Shown: positions 7,788 through 15,669 of the stretch, one piece after another
Layout: every line of letters starts with the position of its first letter
How positions within the stretch are numbered: position 1 is the stretch's first letter
Source of the DNA: Verrucomicrobiota bacterium
Lineage (GTDB): Bacteria > Verrucomicrobiota > Verrucomicrobiia > JADLBR01
Direction of reading: 5' to 3'
DNA: 64,000 nucleotides
Assembly: GCA_029560585.1 (NCBI GenBank)
Contig: JAKQKQ010000155.1
Span: forward strand, 1 to 64,000
The notes under the pieces: generated by a model
Database searches by the model: none
Seen by the model: the letters and a program-made list of their open reading frames with translations, nothing else
What the model was told of the DNA's origin: nothing
Made by a program: the position numbers and the translations under genes

Positions 7788-9653
7788 TCAACCTCGCCGT
7801 CTGTGTTCAAGGAAAACGGCCAGTGCGGCGGCGTCGGCTGGTGTCACTCCCGCGATCCGCATGGCTTGACCCAGAGTTGTCGGCCGCACCTTAGCCAACT
7901 TGATGCGCGCTTCGTGTTTGAGCGCGTGAAGCAGATCGAAGTCGATCGTCGGGTCTATGGGCGTCTGCTCAAGCTTGGCCAAGCGCCGAATTTCGGTCTC
8001 CTGCCTCACGATATATCCGGCATACTTTGCCTCGGTCTCAATGCGCTCGATCAGTGAGGGCGGAAACTCGGCGCGGATGGATGCTGGAAGATCTCGTCTT
8101 GCCGAGAAGTCGGAACGACGAAGAAGCTCGAAGAGGGATCGTCCAGCCTCCTTCTGCGACACTAGGATGGATCGTAGGAGGGTCAACTGATCCACCGATC
8201 TTTGAAATGCCGCCCAGCGGTCCGCGTCCACAAGACCGAGATTCCAGGCTTTCGACATCAGGCGATCAGCGGCGTTATCACAACGCAGCAGCAGCCGAAA
8301 TTCGGCGCGCGCGGTGAACATGCGATAGGGCTCGGTCATGGCCTGCGTAATCAGATCATCAACCATGACGCCGATATAGCCATCGCTGCGCGTGATCTCG
8401 AGGGATGACTTGCCGAGTACTGCTGCAGCCGCATTGGCTCCGGCGACGACCCCCTGCGCTGCCGCCTCTTCATAACCCGAGGTGCCGTTGATTTGACCTG
8501 CGAAATAGAGGCCTTGAATCCGTTTGCTCTCCAGGGTCGCCGAAAGCTGGGTGGCGGGACACATGTCGTATTCGACCGCATATCCTGGCCGGATGATCTC
8601 TGCATGCGCCAGCCCCGGAATGGTGCGGATCAGGTCGAGCTGAACATCAAACGGCAGACTGGTCGAGCATCCGTTGACGTAGTATTCCGTCGTGTGTCGG
8701 CCCTCGGGCTCCAAAAAGATTTGATGCCGCGGTTTGTCTGAGAAGCGGACCACCTTGTCCTCAATCGAGGGACAATAACGTGGCCCAGTGCCTTGGATGA
8801 CGCCTGCAAAGAGGGGCGACCGATGGAGGTTGGCGCGAATGACCGCATGGGTCGCCTCAGTCGTGTGGGTGATCCAACAGGGCAATTGTTCCACGTGGAA
8901 CACGTCACCCTCGCATCGATTGATTGTAAACATCTCGTGTTTAGATACTTGTGTAATAAATGGGGCGCTGCTGAGGCGCGGGGGAGGGTCGTCGCCATAC
9001 TGTGGCTCCAAGTTGCTGAAGTCGATGGATCGGCCGTTGAGTCTTGGGGGAGTTCCCGTCTTGAGGCGGCGCACCTCAAAACCGAGACGGCGGAGTTCTT
9101 CGGAGAACCCGCTGGCAGAATCGCCGAGCCGACCGCCGGGCTGGCGTGCATCGCCGACATGGAGCAGGCCACCGAGAAAGGTTCCCGTGGTCAAAATCAG
9201 TTTCTCGGATCGAAACCGGACGCCCAAGCTGGTTTCCAGGCCCGTGATCCGATCTCCTTCGACGCAGAGACGGCCGATGGTACCCTGTTGGATGTCGAGG
9301 CAGGGCTGTATTTCGCAGAGCCATTTTAGGCGGAATTGATAAGCTTTCTTATCACATTGCGCACGTGGTGAACGGACAGAGGGACCCTTGCTGGAATTGA
9401 GCATGCGGATCTGGATCGCCGTCGCGTCTGCATTGAGACCCATGGCACCCCCGAGGGCATCCACCTCGGCGACGAGCTGGCTTTTTCCAACCCCCCCAAT
9501 GGCGGGGTTACAGGACATCTGGCCGATGGTGTCGAGATTCATCGTGAGGAGCAGGGTGGGCACTCCCATCCGGGCGGACGCAAGGCTGGCCTCGATGCCG
9601 GCATGCCCGCCACCGACCACGATCACCCCGTAGGGTTGAGGGTACTCGAACAC
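7788..9653 (-). CDS. mnmG: tRNA uridine 5-carboxymethylaminomethyl modification enzyme MnmG (GidA)
   Basis: A 621-residue FAD protein that, with MnmE, installs the cmnm5 group on wobble U34 of tRNAs. Visible are the dinucleotide-binding motif GGGHAGIEA near residue 13, the conserved segment [16 protein letters not shown], the signature [13 protein letters not shown], the CWITHT and [12 protein letters not shown] motifs and the C-terminal helical MnmE-binding domain. Length is normal. Before CWITHT there are roughly 13 residues more than in the E. coli protein, and this insert contains FHVE, encoded by a perfect parS site. mnmG is a classic origin-proximal gene. Confidence 0.96.
   Translation of the reverse strand: MFEYPQPYGVIVVGGGHAGIEASLASARMGVPTLLLTMNLDTIGQMSCNPAIGGVGKSQLVAEVDALGGAMGLNADATAIQIRMLNSSKGPSVRSPRAQCDKKAYQFRLKWLCEIQPCLDIQQGTIGRLCVEGDRITGLETSLGVRFRSEKLILTTGTFLGGLLHVGDARQPGGRLGDSASGFSEELRRLGFEVRRLKTGTPPRLNGRSIDFSNLEPQYGDDPPPRLSSAPFITQVSKHEMFTINRCEGDVFHVEQLPCWITHTTEATHAVIRANLHRSPLFAGVIQGTGPRYCPSIEDKVVRFSDKPRHQIFLEPEGRHTTEYYVNGCSTSLPFDVQLDLIRTIPGLAHAEIIRPGYAVEYDMCPATQLSATLESKRIQGLYFAGQINGTSGYEEAAAQGVVAGANAAAAVLGKSSLEITRSDGYIGVMVDDLITQAMTEPYRMFTARAEFRLLLRCDNAADRLMSKAWNLGLVDADRWAAFQRSVDQLTLLRSILVSQKEAGRSLFELLRRSDFSARRDLPASIRAEFPPSLIERIETEAKYAGYIVRQETEIRRLAKLEQTPIDPTIDFDLLHALKHEARIKLAKVRPTTLGQAMRIAGVTPADAAALAVFLEHRRRG
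8887..8902. other. parS: parS centromere site inside mnmG
   Basis: A second perfect TGTTCCACGTGGAACA, 1.3 kb from the first and within the mnmG reading frame, where it encodes FHVE. It is followed on the + strand by an AT-rich patch (about 8905-8960) that is unusual for this genome. Confidence 0.9.
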
Positions 9654-9742
9654 GTCCCACAGCTAGCAGCCCGTCAGATTTTGGGAAGTCCGCCACGCGG
9701 CCTCTGCTTGCCGGTGGACCGGTGGTGCTGATAGCATACGGC

Positions 9743-10480
9743 ATGGTCGAGATCGGCCGATTCAGGCATGGGCAGCGCGTCTTCTCGGGCACAATCGAGG
9801 GGGACCGTGTCACCCGGCGACCCCCGTCTGGCGAGCCTACGGGGGGTGGGACGACAGGCGAAGTCTGGGACTACGGCGATTTGGTTCTGCTCAGCCCCGT
9901 AGAGCCCGTCCAGATCATCGACGCAAGCGAAACACCCACGGGGTTCCGTTTCAGGCTCCGGCCCCCCTCATCGGTCGGGCCTCACCGCGCCATGGTTTCC
10001 GTGCCACGGGACCGGCGCCCCGTGATTGCGCTGCCGAGACTGGGGTGGGTGCTCGGGCGGGGTCTCTACCGGGCCGCGGTCGAGGAGGCGCGCGATGCGG
10101 TTCAAGGCTGCGTTACGGCCATCATATTTCAGGAAGATAGCCCTTTCCCCACCGACCCTTACTCGCTGGCGACGGTTTCCCACGAGGGATTTACGACGCT
10201 GGGTGCCGCCGTCGCCCAAGGCAGTCGGGCGCCAGATACGCCCCCCATCCTCTGGCACAATGGCCGGGGGGTGAGCCCCCATGGAACCCAGGGCCAGGTC
10301 TTCGATCCCGGCAGCCTGCTCGCGGACCTCTCCGGCTGGATCCGTCTAGGCGCCACCGACCTCATCCTGGTGGGTCCCGACCGGGGCGGGGTGAACGTGC
10401 GCCCTGGAGATCACCTCGAGTGCCGCTGCCCCCCCCTTCGGCCGACGTCGGTCAACATCGGCCTTCGGGGCTCAGCATGA
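9743..10480 (+). CDS. Fumarylacetoacetase-fold (FAH) family protein, metal site degenerate
   Basis: A 245-residue protein. The N-terminus (EIGRFRHGQRVFSGTIEGDRV, then LLSPVEPVQII) and the C-terminal pattern (DLSGWIRLGATDLILVGPD, VRPGDHLECR) follow the short FAH-family enzymes, which hydrolyse or isomerise acylpyruvates or decarboxylate oxaloacetate with Mg2+. However, the usual CVGxNY segment is replaced by IIDASET, and the metal-binding ExE before VLGR is absent (ALPRLGWVLGRG). The catalytic centre is therefore probably lost or altered. Start ATG 9743 aligns with family starts; 9722 is an alternative. It lies just upstream of the exopolysaccharide operon, with its own 125-bp spacer. Confidence 0.6.
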   Translation: MVEIGRFRHGQRVFSGTIEGDRVTRRPPSGEPTGGGTTGEVWDYGDLVLLSPVEPVQIIDASETPTGFRFRLRPPSSVGPHRAMVSVPRDRRPVIALPRLGWVLGRGLYRAAVEEARDAVQGCVTAIIFQEDSPFPTDPYSLATVSHEGFTTLGAAVAQGSRAPDTPPILWHNGRGVSPHGTQGQVFDPGSLLADLSGWIRLGATDLILVGPDRGGVNVRPGDHLECRCPPLRPTSVNIGLRGSA

Positions 10481-10550
10481 GGCCTGTTATCCCTCCCAAT
10501 AGCCTCTCCAACAGCGGAAGAGATTCTTTGTTCCGAAAAAGAAAAACCTG

Positions 10551-10578
10551 TTGACGGTGCCCCGCTCACGAGTAACAT
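10551..10578 (+). promoter_or_regulatory. Putative sigma70-type promoter of the exopolysaccharide operon
   Basis: TTGACG at 10551-10556 and TAACAT at 10573-10578 are separated by 16 bp. They lie about 30 bp before the ATG at 10606, which follows a strong purine-rich ribosome binding site (GAGAGGGGG). This is the only obvious promoter before a run of seven same-strand genes. Confidence 0.45.
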
Positions 10579-10605
10579 GAATTCACCCTTGAGAGGGGGT
10601 GAAGT

Positions 10606-11346
10606 ATGGTTGGAATGCGTCTGCCTCTGTCGCGACCTTGGCTCGTGCTCGGTGCACTGGGTGCCATGTCCTCTTGTCTGATGGCGGGCAAGGACAGTAT
10701 CAAGCCCGCCGAGTTCACGCCCGTCATCGATGCCAACGGCGTCACGGTCGGCTGGCTCGGCGAGCAAAACGCCGAGCAGATGGATATCAGCACGAAGGAG
10801 CGCGCCTATCGCCTCCCGCTGCCGGGTGGTGGATTCACCGTGTTCACCGTGCAGGCGATCCCCGGCGACGACACGAGTCTCACGCATCTGCAGCCAGTGA
10901 CGGACAAAGGGCCGGGCCGCCGCCATCCCGGGAAAGACGTCGACCTGCGCATCGAGGTCAAGAGCGGGGATCCGCTCAACATACTGCTGCCGGAGGGTGT
11001 CGAGGCATTCGTCCCGAAGGACACGGTCATCCTGGTCAAGTTCATGGTCGAGCGCCTCGGCAAGCGAGGCGGTGCACTGGCGTCCACGTCCAACCGCGAC
11101 CTGTTCACGCGGCGCGTCGTCACTGGCTTCGTGCGGATCGAGACCATCGTCGGCGGGCCGGTCACGAGCAACGACCCCGCCGAAAAACCCCGTCCCATCC
11201 CGATGGGCGAGGCCGCGGTGTGGGACATCCGAAATTTTTATCTCCCCACGCTGTTTTCCACGTACGAGCTTGATCTTGCGCGCATGACCGTCACCGCCGC
11301 CGAGCATAAAGATCATGATGATGATGACGAACCGGTGACACCGTGA
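10606..11346 (+). CDS. Exported protein of unknown function, first gene of exopolysaccharide operon
   Basis: A 246-residue protein with an N-terminal signal sequence (LVLGALGAMSSCLMAG; the SSC could be a weak lipobox with Cys at about residue 24). No known domain is recognised. The mature part is beta-rich with an acidic, His-containing tail (HKDHDDDDEPVTP) that could bind metal ions. It opens the operon, 31 bp before the outer-membrane barrel gene, so a role in polysaccharide export or assembly at the outer membrane is a reasonable guess only. The start is supported by a strong Shine-Dalgarno sequence. Confidence 0.6.
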   Translation: MVGMRLPLSRPWLVLGALGAMSSCLMAGKDSIKPAEFTPVIDANGVTVGWLGEQNAEQMDISTKERAYRLPLPGGGFTVFTVQAIPGDDTSLTHLQPVTDKGPGRRHPGKDVDLRIEVKSGDPLNILLPEGVEAFVPKDTVILVKFMVERLGKRGGALASTSNRDLFTRRVVTGFVRIETIVGGPVTSNDPAEKPRPIPMGEAAVWDIRNFYLPTLFSTYELDLARMTVTAAEHKDHDDDDEPVTP

Positions 11347-11377
11347 TGACCGCGAAGAGGCATTGGAGAACGCGTTT

Positions 11378-12694
11378 ATGAGTCTGACATCATCGCACGC
11401 TTGGGTCGGCGCAGTCATCGCGCTCACCCTCGTGCTGCCCAGCCTCGGCCGGGCCCAGTACACCGGCACGATCGGGGCCAGCAGCTGGGACACGACCCGG
11501 CCCGGTGGGCCCGGCTATCAACAGTCCGTCAGCACCTACGGTGGAGCGCCCGGCGTTCCGGCGGGCTACGACCTCAAAGTCGGCGATACCTACTTCCGGG
11601 CCGGCGCGGGGACAACCTTCTCCTTCAACGACAACATCTCCCTTCGCTCGGAAGACGAAGACTCGGACTTCATAATCTCCCCGAATGCCCGACTCGGCTA
11701 CTACATGCCCTTCACCAAGGAGAACGGGATGCAGCTCAGCCTGGACTTCGGCGCCCAGTTCTACCTGAACCATGACGAGTACAACAACTTCACCCTCTTC
11801 CCAAATGGCGATAACGCCTTTGAAATCTATGCCCAGGCCGACAACTGGACGTTCCGTCTGCGCGACATGTTCCACCTCTATACCAGCCCCCTCGTCAACT
11901 ACCGGTCCACCGGCAGCGACGATGTCCGGCAATTCACGAATATCACGACCCTGACCGCCGATGGCGACTACAACGAGGTGGTCACCGGCGCCAGCTACAA
12001 CCACCTCCTGTACAAATACTGGGGCAATGACTACGAGTACCTCGACCGGCAGAGCGATCTCTTCAACGCCTACGTCGGCGTACGCGTCAGCAGCCCCGTG
12101 ATCGTCGGCGTCAACGCCGGGGTCAACTACGACTACTACGACTCCGGCGAATTGAATGACGGCTTCGGTGTCAACGGCTCGGTCTACACGCAGTTTGTCC
12201 TGAGCAGGAACCTTTCGGGCGGTGCCTCGGTCGGCTGGGGATGGAACAAGTACGAGGGCGGCGGGCTCTACGATGACAACGATGATTTCAGCGGCCTGAT
12301 CTTCAGCTTTGTCCTCACCCACGAGGTCAACAAGTATTTCCGGCACAGCCTCAACGTCTTTAAGAATCTCCAGCCCGGCGTGACATCCAACTATCAGGAC
12401 ACCATCAGCGTCGTCTACAACATCGGCTGGGATTTGCTCCGTTTCTGGACCGTCGATCTCCTCTACTCTTACGTTTATTACGATTCCTCGAACAGCGAGG
12501 TCAGCGAGGAGGCCAGTTTTCATCGGCTCTCGCTCGGCCATAGCTGGCAGCTCACCAAGAGCGTCAACCTGACCGCGCAATACACCTTTCAGCTCAAGAA
12601 CTCCGACCTGACCGTCGACGATAAAGAGTGGGAAATCGGCGATCAGAATTTCACCCAGAACGTCTTTACGGTGGGCCTCCAATACGCCTTCTGA
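11378..12694 (+). CDS. Outer-membrane beta-barrel protein, exopolysaccharide-associated
   Basis: A 438-residue secreted protein: signal peptide ending near LPSLGRAQ, then many alternating, Tyr/Trp/Phe-rich strands (for example TFSFNDNISL, VGVNAGVNYDYYD, SVNLTAQYTFQL). It ends in aromatic Phe (GLQYAF), the BAM-recognised C-terminus of barrels. It resembles the outer-membrane proteins encoded beside Wza/Wzc genes in PEP-CTERM/EPS loci. It probably forms or supports the polysaccharide exit channel. ATG 11378 is preferred to TTG 11363, with GGAG upstream. Confidence 0.7.
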   Translation: MSLTSSHAWVGAVIALTLVLPSLGRAQYTGTIGASSWDTTRPGGPGYQQSVSTYGGAPGVPAGYDLKVGDTYFRAGAGTTFSFNDNISLRSEDEDSDFIISPNARLGYYMPFTKENGMQLSLDFGAQFYLNHDEYNNFTLFPNGDNAFEIYAQADNWTFRLRDMFHLYTSPLVNYRSTGSDDVRQFTNITTLTADGDYNEVVTGASYNHLLYKYWGNDYEYLDRQSDLFNAYVGVRVSSPVIVGVNAGVNYDYYDSGELNDGFGVNGSVYTQFVLSRNLSGGASVGWGWNKYEGGGLYDDNDDFSGLIFSFVLTHEVNKYFRHSLNVFKNLQPGVTSNYQDTISVVYNIGWDLLRFWTVDLLYSYVYYDSSNSEVSEEASFHRLSLGHSWQLTKSVNLTAQYTFQLKNSDLTVDDKEWEIGDQNFTQNVFTVGLQYAF

Positions 12695-12703
12695 TGCACG
12701 GTG

Positions 12704-13384
12704 ATGCCCCACCCCGTCGTTCTGATTGCCGCCATCGCACTGTTGGCCCAGACGGCAGCCCAGAACCCGGCTAGCCTCCCTTCGGTCGCCCCAACCCCAC
12801 TGCCAGCGCCCCGCCCGGCGGCGGCGCCCGCCGCTGCGGTTGCCCAGGCAGACGGCGTTTCCTCCCGGCGGGTGCTCGTGACCGGCGATTCCCTGACCTT
12901 CGAGATCCTTGAGGACAAGGAAATCGGACTGGCTGCCGAGCCCCAGCTCCTCAGGGTCCAACCTGACGGGAATGTCATTGTTCCCTATCTTGGGCCGGTT
13001 GCCGCGGCGGGCAAAACGCTCACGCAGCTGCAGACGGAGATACGTCGGCGGCTTGAAACCGATTTCTATCAGACGGCCACCGTCCGGATGTCACTGAATG
13101 TGCGGGCGGGAAGTCTTTATGTGCTTGGGGAGGTCGGATCGCCCGGTCGCCGCGAGATCCCCCCCGACGAGATCTTCACACTCACCAGGGCGATTGCAAG
13201 CGCCGGTGGGATCGGTAAGTTTGGCAATGAAAGAAAGGTCGAGCTGAGGCGGAAGAAGCCCGACGGCAGCGTCGAAGTCACCATCCACGATTACAAACGG
13301 ATACTCAAAGAGAGGCCTCAGGACGACGTCGAGCTGCGGCACGACGACGAGATCTTTGTGCCCTCCAAGCTGATCAGCTTCTGA
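12704..13384 (+). CDS. Polysaccharide export protein (Wza-type, Poly_export + SLBB)
   Basis: A 226-residue periplasmic protein. After a signal peptide and an Ala/Pro linker (residues 1-50), the Poly_export domain starts at VLVTGDSLTFEI and includes VQPDGNVIVPYLG, the family hallmark. An SLBB domain follows (LYVLGEVGSPGRREI, FTLTRAIASAGGIGKFGNERKVEL) and ends in DDEIFVPSKLISF. It is shorter than E. coli Wza (about 380 residues) and has no lipobox Cys, so it lacks the outer-membrane helix and must rely on a partner, plausibly the barrel protein encoded just upstream. Confidence 0.88.
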   Translation: MPHPVVLIAAIALLAQTAAQNPASLPSVAPTPLPAPRPAAAPAAAVAQADGVSSRRVLVTGDSLTFEILEDKEIGLAAEPQLLRVQPDGNVIVPYLGPVAAAGKTLTQLQTEIRRRLETDFYQTATVRMSLNVRAGSLYVLGEVGSPGRREIPPDEIFTLTRAIASAGGIGKFGNERKVELRRKKPDGSVEVTIHDYKRILKERPQDDVELRHDDEIFVPSKLISF

Positions 13385-13398
13385 CCGCCGAGCGCCCA

Positions 13399-15657
13399 AT
13401 GCATTCGATGGAACCGCATAACGGCAACCAACCCGCGGGAGCCCCCGGGGCCGAAGAGTTCGCCGCCGAGGACGTAGCCGGTAATCGTCCGCCCGGCGGC
13501 ACCCGGATCATGCAGGCCAACCTCTGGGACACCTTCCAGCGGTCGCTGTGGGCCCTCCGCCGCCGGGCGTGGGTCGTGGTCCTGATCTTCACGGTCAGCA
13601 TGGCCATCGCCGTGGTCTATCTCAACAACCAGCCCGACGTCTATCGGGCCATGGGCAAGTTGATCGTCGCCCCCAGGATCGCCAACATCGTCGCCGAGGC
13701 GTACTCCGACGCGGATCCGCGCTTTTACGCGACCCAGACCGAGATCCTAGAGGGCAGCATCCTGCGCAGCCGTGTCACCCGGCGCCTGACGCACTTTCAG
13801 GATCGTTACGGCCGGCTCCCGGACTTCACGCTGCGGGCCGAGCTGCCCCGCATCTCGTCCATCTTCCGCATCTGGGTCGATAGCCCCAACGGCGAATTCG
13901 CGCGCCAATTCGTGGACACGCTTTTTGACGAGTTCGTCAAATTCAAGCGCGAGCAGAAGCTCGGGCTGTCCGGCTCCGCGCTGGAGACCTTCGCGCGCGA
14001 GATCAGCGAAAAGGTCAAGGAACTCAAGATCGCGGAGGACGAGCTCTTCCAGTTTCAGAAGAAGAACCCCGAAATCTACGTCGAGGGGCAATCCACGGCC
14101 GTGCAGAAGCAGATGTCCGAACTGTCCGGGCAGGTCGTGAGGCTCCAGACGGATATCGATCTGCTCCGCAAGCTGAAGGAATATTTCTATCAGGCGCGGA
14201 CCGGCGGCACGGCGGGCCAGACGCTGCCGACCCTCGACCCCGAACAACAGAAGTACCTCCAGAACAGCTCGTGGCTGGACGCCAGAAAGGAGCTGGACAC
14301 CCTGCTCGCCCAGAAAGCCCAACTCTCCACGATGCTCAAGCCGGCACACCCGAAGCTGAAGAGCAACCTGCAGATGATCGAGATGTCCGAGAGGCGCCTG
14401 GTGCAAGAGACCGCGAAGGCCGAGACGCAGATGCAGCAGGACATCGAGGCCAAGGAGCTGCAGAAGGGCGTGTACGAGAAACAGATGTCCTCGCTGACCT
14501 CGCAGAACCTGACGTCCGTGGAGAAGATGACCGAGTACCAGAAGCTGCTCAATAACGTCGAGCGCACCAAGCGCCTCTACGACGAGATGGTCTCGAGACT
14601 CAGCCAGATCAATGTCAGCATCGACACCACCCAGGAGAACATCCAGATCCACGAGCCGGCAATCCTGTTCTCGACGCCGGTCAGCCCCAATCGGCGGCAG
14701 ACCCTGATCCTGGCCGCGGTGATCGGGATTGGGATCGGCTGCGGCCTCGTCATCGCCGTCGATCGCATCCTCCACAAGGTGGCCACACCGGAGCAGGTCG
14801 AGACGGAGCTGGGACTGGATCTCGTCGGCGTCATCCCGAGGATGCGCATTTCGTCGCGCAGGCCAAACGACCGGCTGTTTTCGGCCCACGACGAGCAGGC
14901 CGGCTTCGCCGAGTCCTTCAGGACCCTGCGGGCCGTGCTGGTCCAGCAGCGCAAGCAGCGCGTGCTCCAGGTATTGCAGATCACCAGCCCCCAGCCGTCG
15001 GAAGGCAAGACGTTCATTTCGGCAAATCTCTCTGCGACGCTCGCCCTCGGGGGCATCGGGTCGGTGCTGCTCGTCGGGGCCGACCTGCGGCGCGGCGACG
15101 TGCACCGGATCTTCGACATCAAATCGAAGAGCGGGCTCTCGGAGATTCTGCAGGGCCAGTGCGACTGGAAATCGCAGATCTTCTCCACGCAGTTCGAGAA
15201 CCTGCACGTCATCGCGTCGGGCAAGACGCCCCCCGACCCCGCCCGCGTGCTTCAGGCGCCCCTCATGGCGCAGCTCGTCGAGGATTGGCGCACCTACTAT
15301 GAGTGGATCATCTTGGACTGCCCGCCGCTGGTGGCGATCAGCGACTCGATCATCATGGCCCCCCTGGCCGACGCGACCCTGATGGTGCTCCGCTCAGACA
15401 GCACCCCGACGCGGGTGGCATTCACCGCGCTCGACATCCTGTCGCGACGGGCGAGACCCGCGCTGGGGGCCGTGCTCAACGCCCTCGATCTGCGCCGCGG
15501 CTACTATCCGTCATACGGCTACTATCGCTATCAGAGCGGGACGTACGCCTATGGGTATGGCACCTCGGCGCGCAAGAAAGAGAAGGACGGCGCAGACGCC
15601 CGCAAGGTCGCGCCGGAACCCAAGCCGGACGAGCCCGCCGGTGTCCCGCGGGGTTGA
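13399..15657 (+). CDS. Wzc-type polysaccharide co-polymerase with BY-kinase domain
   Basis: A 752-residue inner-membrane protein. The Wzz chain-length domain is bracketed by membrane segments at about residues 56-75 and 433-453, with long periplasmic coiled coils between (ELKIAEDELFQFQKK and similar). The cytoplasmic tyrosine kinase has Walker A SPQPSEGKT (Lys537), Walker A' LLVGADLRRG (Asp562) and Walker B IILDC (Asp640). The first Asp of the canonical DxD Walker A' is Gly560. The C-terminus carries a tyrosine cluster (about residues 702-722), the expected autophosphorylation tail. It controls polymer length and export with the Wza-type protein encoded upstream. Confidence 0.92.
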   Translation: MHSMEPHNGNQPAGAPGAEEFAAEDVAGNRPPGGTRIMQANLWDTFQRSLWALRRRAWVVVLIFTVSMAIAVVYLNNQPDVYRAMGKLIVAPRIANIVAEAYSDADPRFYATQTEILEGSILRSRVTRRLTHFQDRYGRLPDFTLRAELPRISSIFRIWVDSPNGEFARQFVDTLFDEFVKFKREQKLGLSGSALETFAREISEKVKELKIAEDELFQFQKKNPEIYVEGQSTAVQKQMSELSGQVVRLQTDIDLLRKLKEYFYQARTGGTAGQTLPTLDPEQQKYLQNSSWLDARKELDTLLAQKAQLSTMLKPAHPKLKSNLQMIEMSERRLVQETAKAETQMQQDIEAKELQKGVYEKQMSSLTSQNLTSVEKMTEYQKLLNNVERTKRLYDEMVSRLSQINVSIDTTQENIQIHEPAILFSTPVSPNRRQTLILAAVIGIGIGCGLVIAVDRILHKVATPEQVETELGLDLVGVIPRMRISSRRPNDRLFSAHDEQAGFAESFRTLRAVLVQQRKQRVLQVLQITSPQPSEGKTFISANLSATLALGGIGSVLLVGADLRRGDVHRIFDIKSKSGLSEILQGQCDWKSQIFSTQFENLHVIASGKTPPDPARVLQAPLMAQLVEDWRTYYEWIILDCPPLVAISDSIIMAPLADATLMVLRSDSTPTRVAFTALDILSRRARPALGAVLNALDLRRGYYPSYGYYRYQSGTYAYGYGTSARKKEKDGADARKVAPEPKPDEPAGVPRG

Positions 15658-15669
15658 TGACCATCGGCC

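Noticed and set aside
9743-10480. 16S rRNA methyltransferase RsmE
   Set aside because: Size and neighbours suggested it, but the sequence follows the FAH fold and lacks SPOUT knot motifs.
11390-12961. 523-residue minus-strand ORF across the barrel gene
   Set aside because: Val/Glu/Gly-rich pattern reflects the complement of the barrel coding sequence; no recognisable domain.
13747-15207. 486-residue minus-strand ORF opposite the kinase gene
   Set aside because: Leu/Arg-rich shadow of the coiled-coil codons; the kinase motifs are on the + strand.
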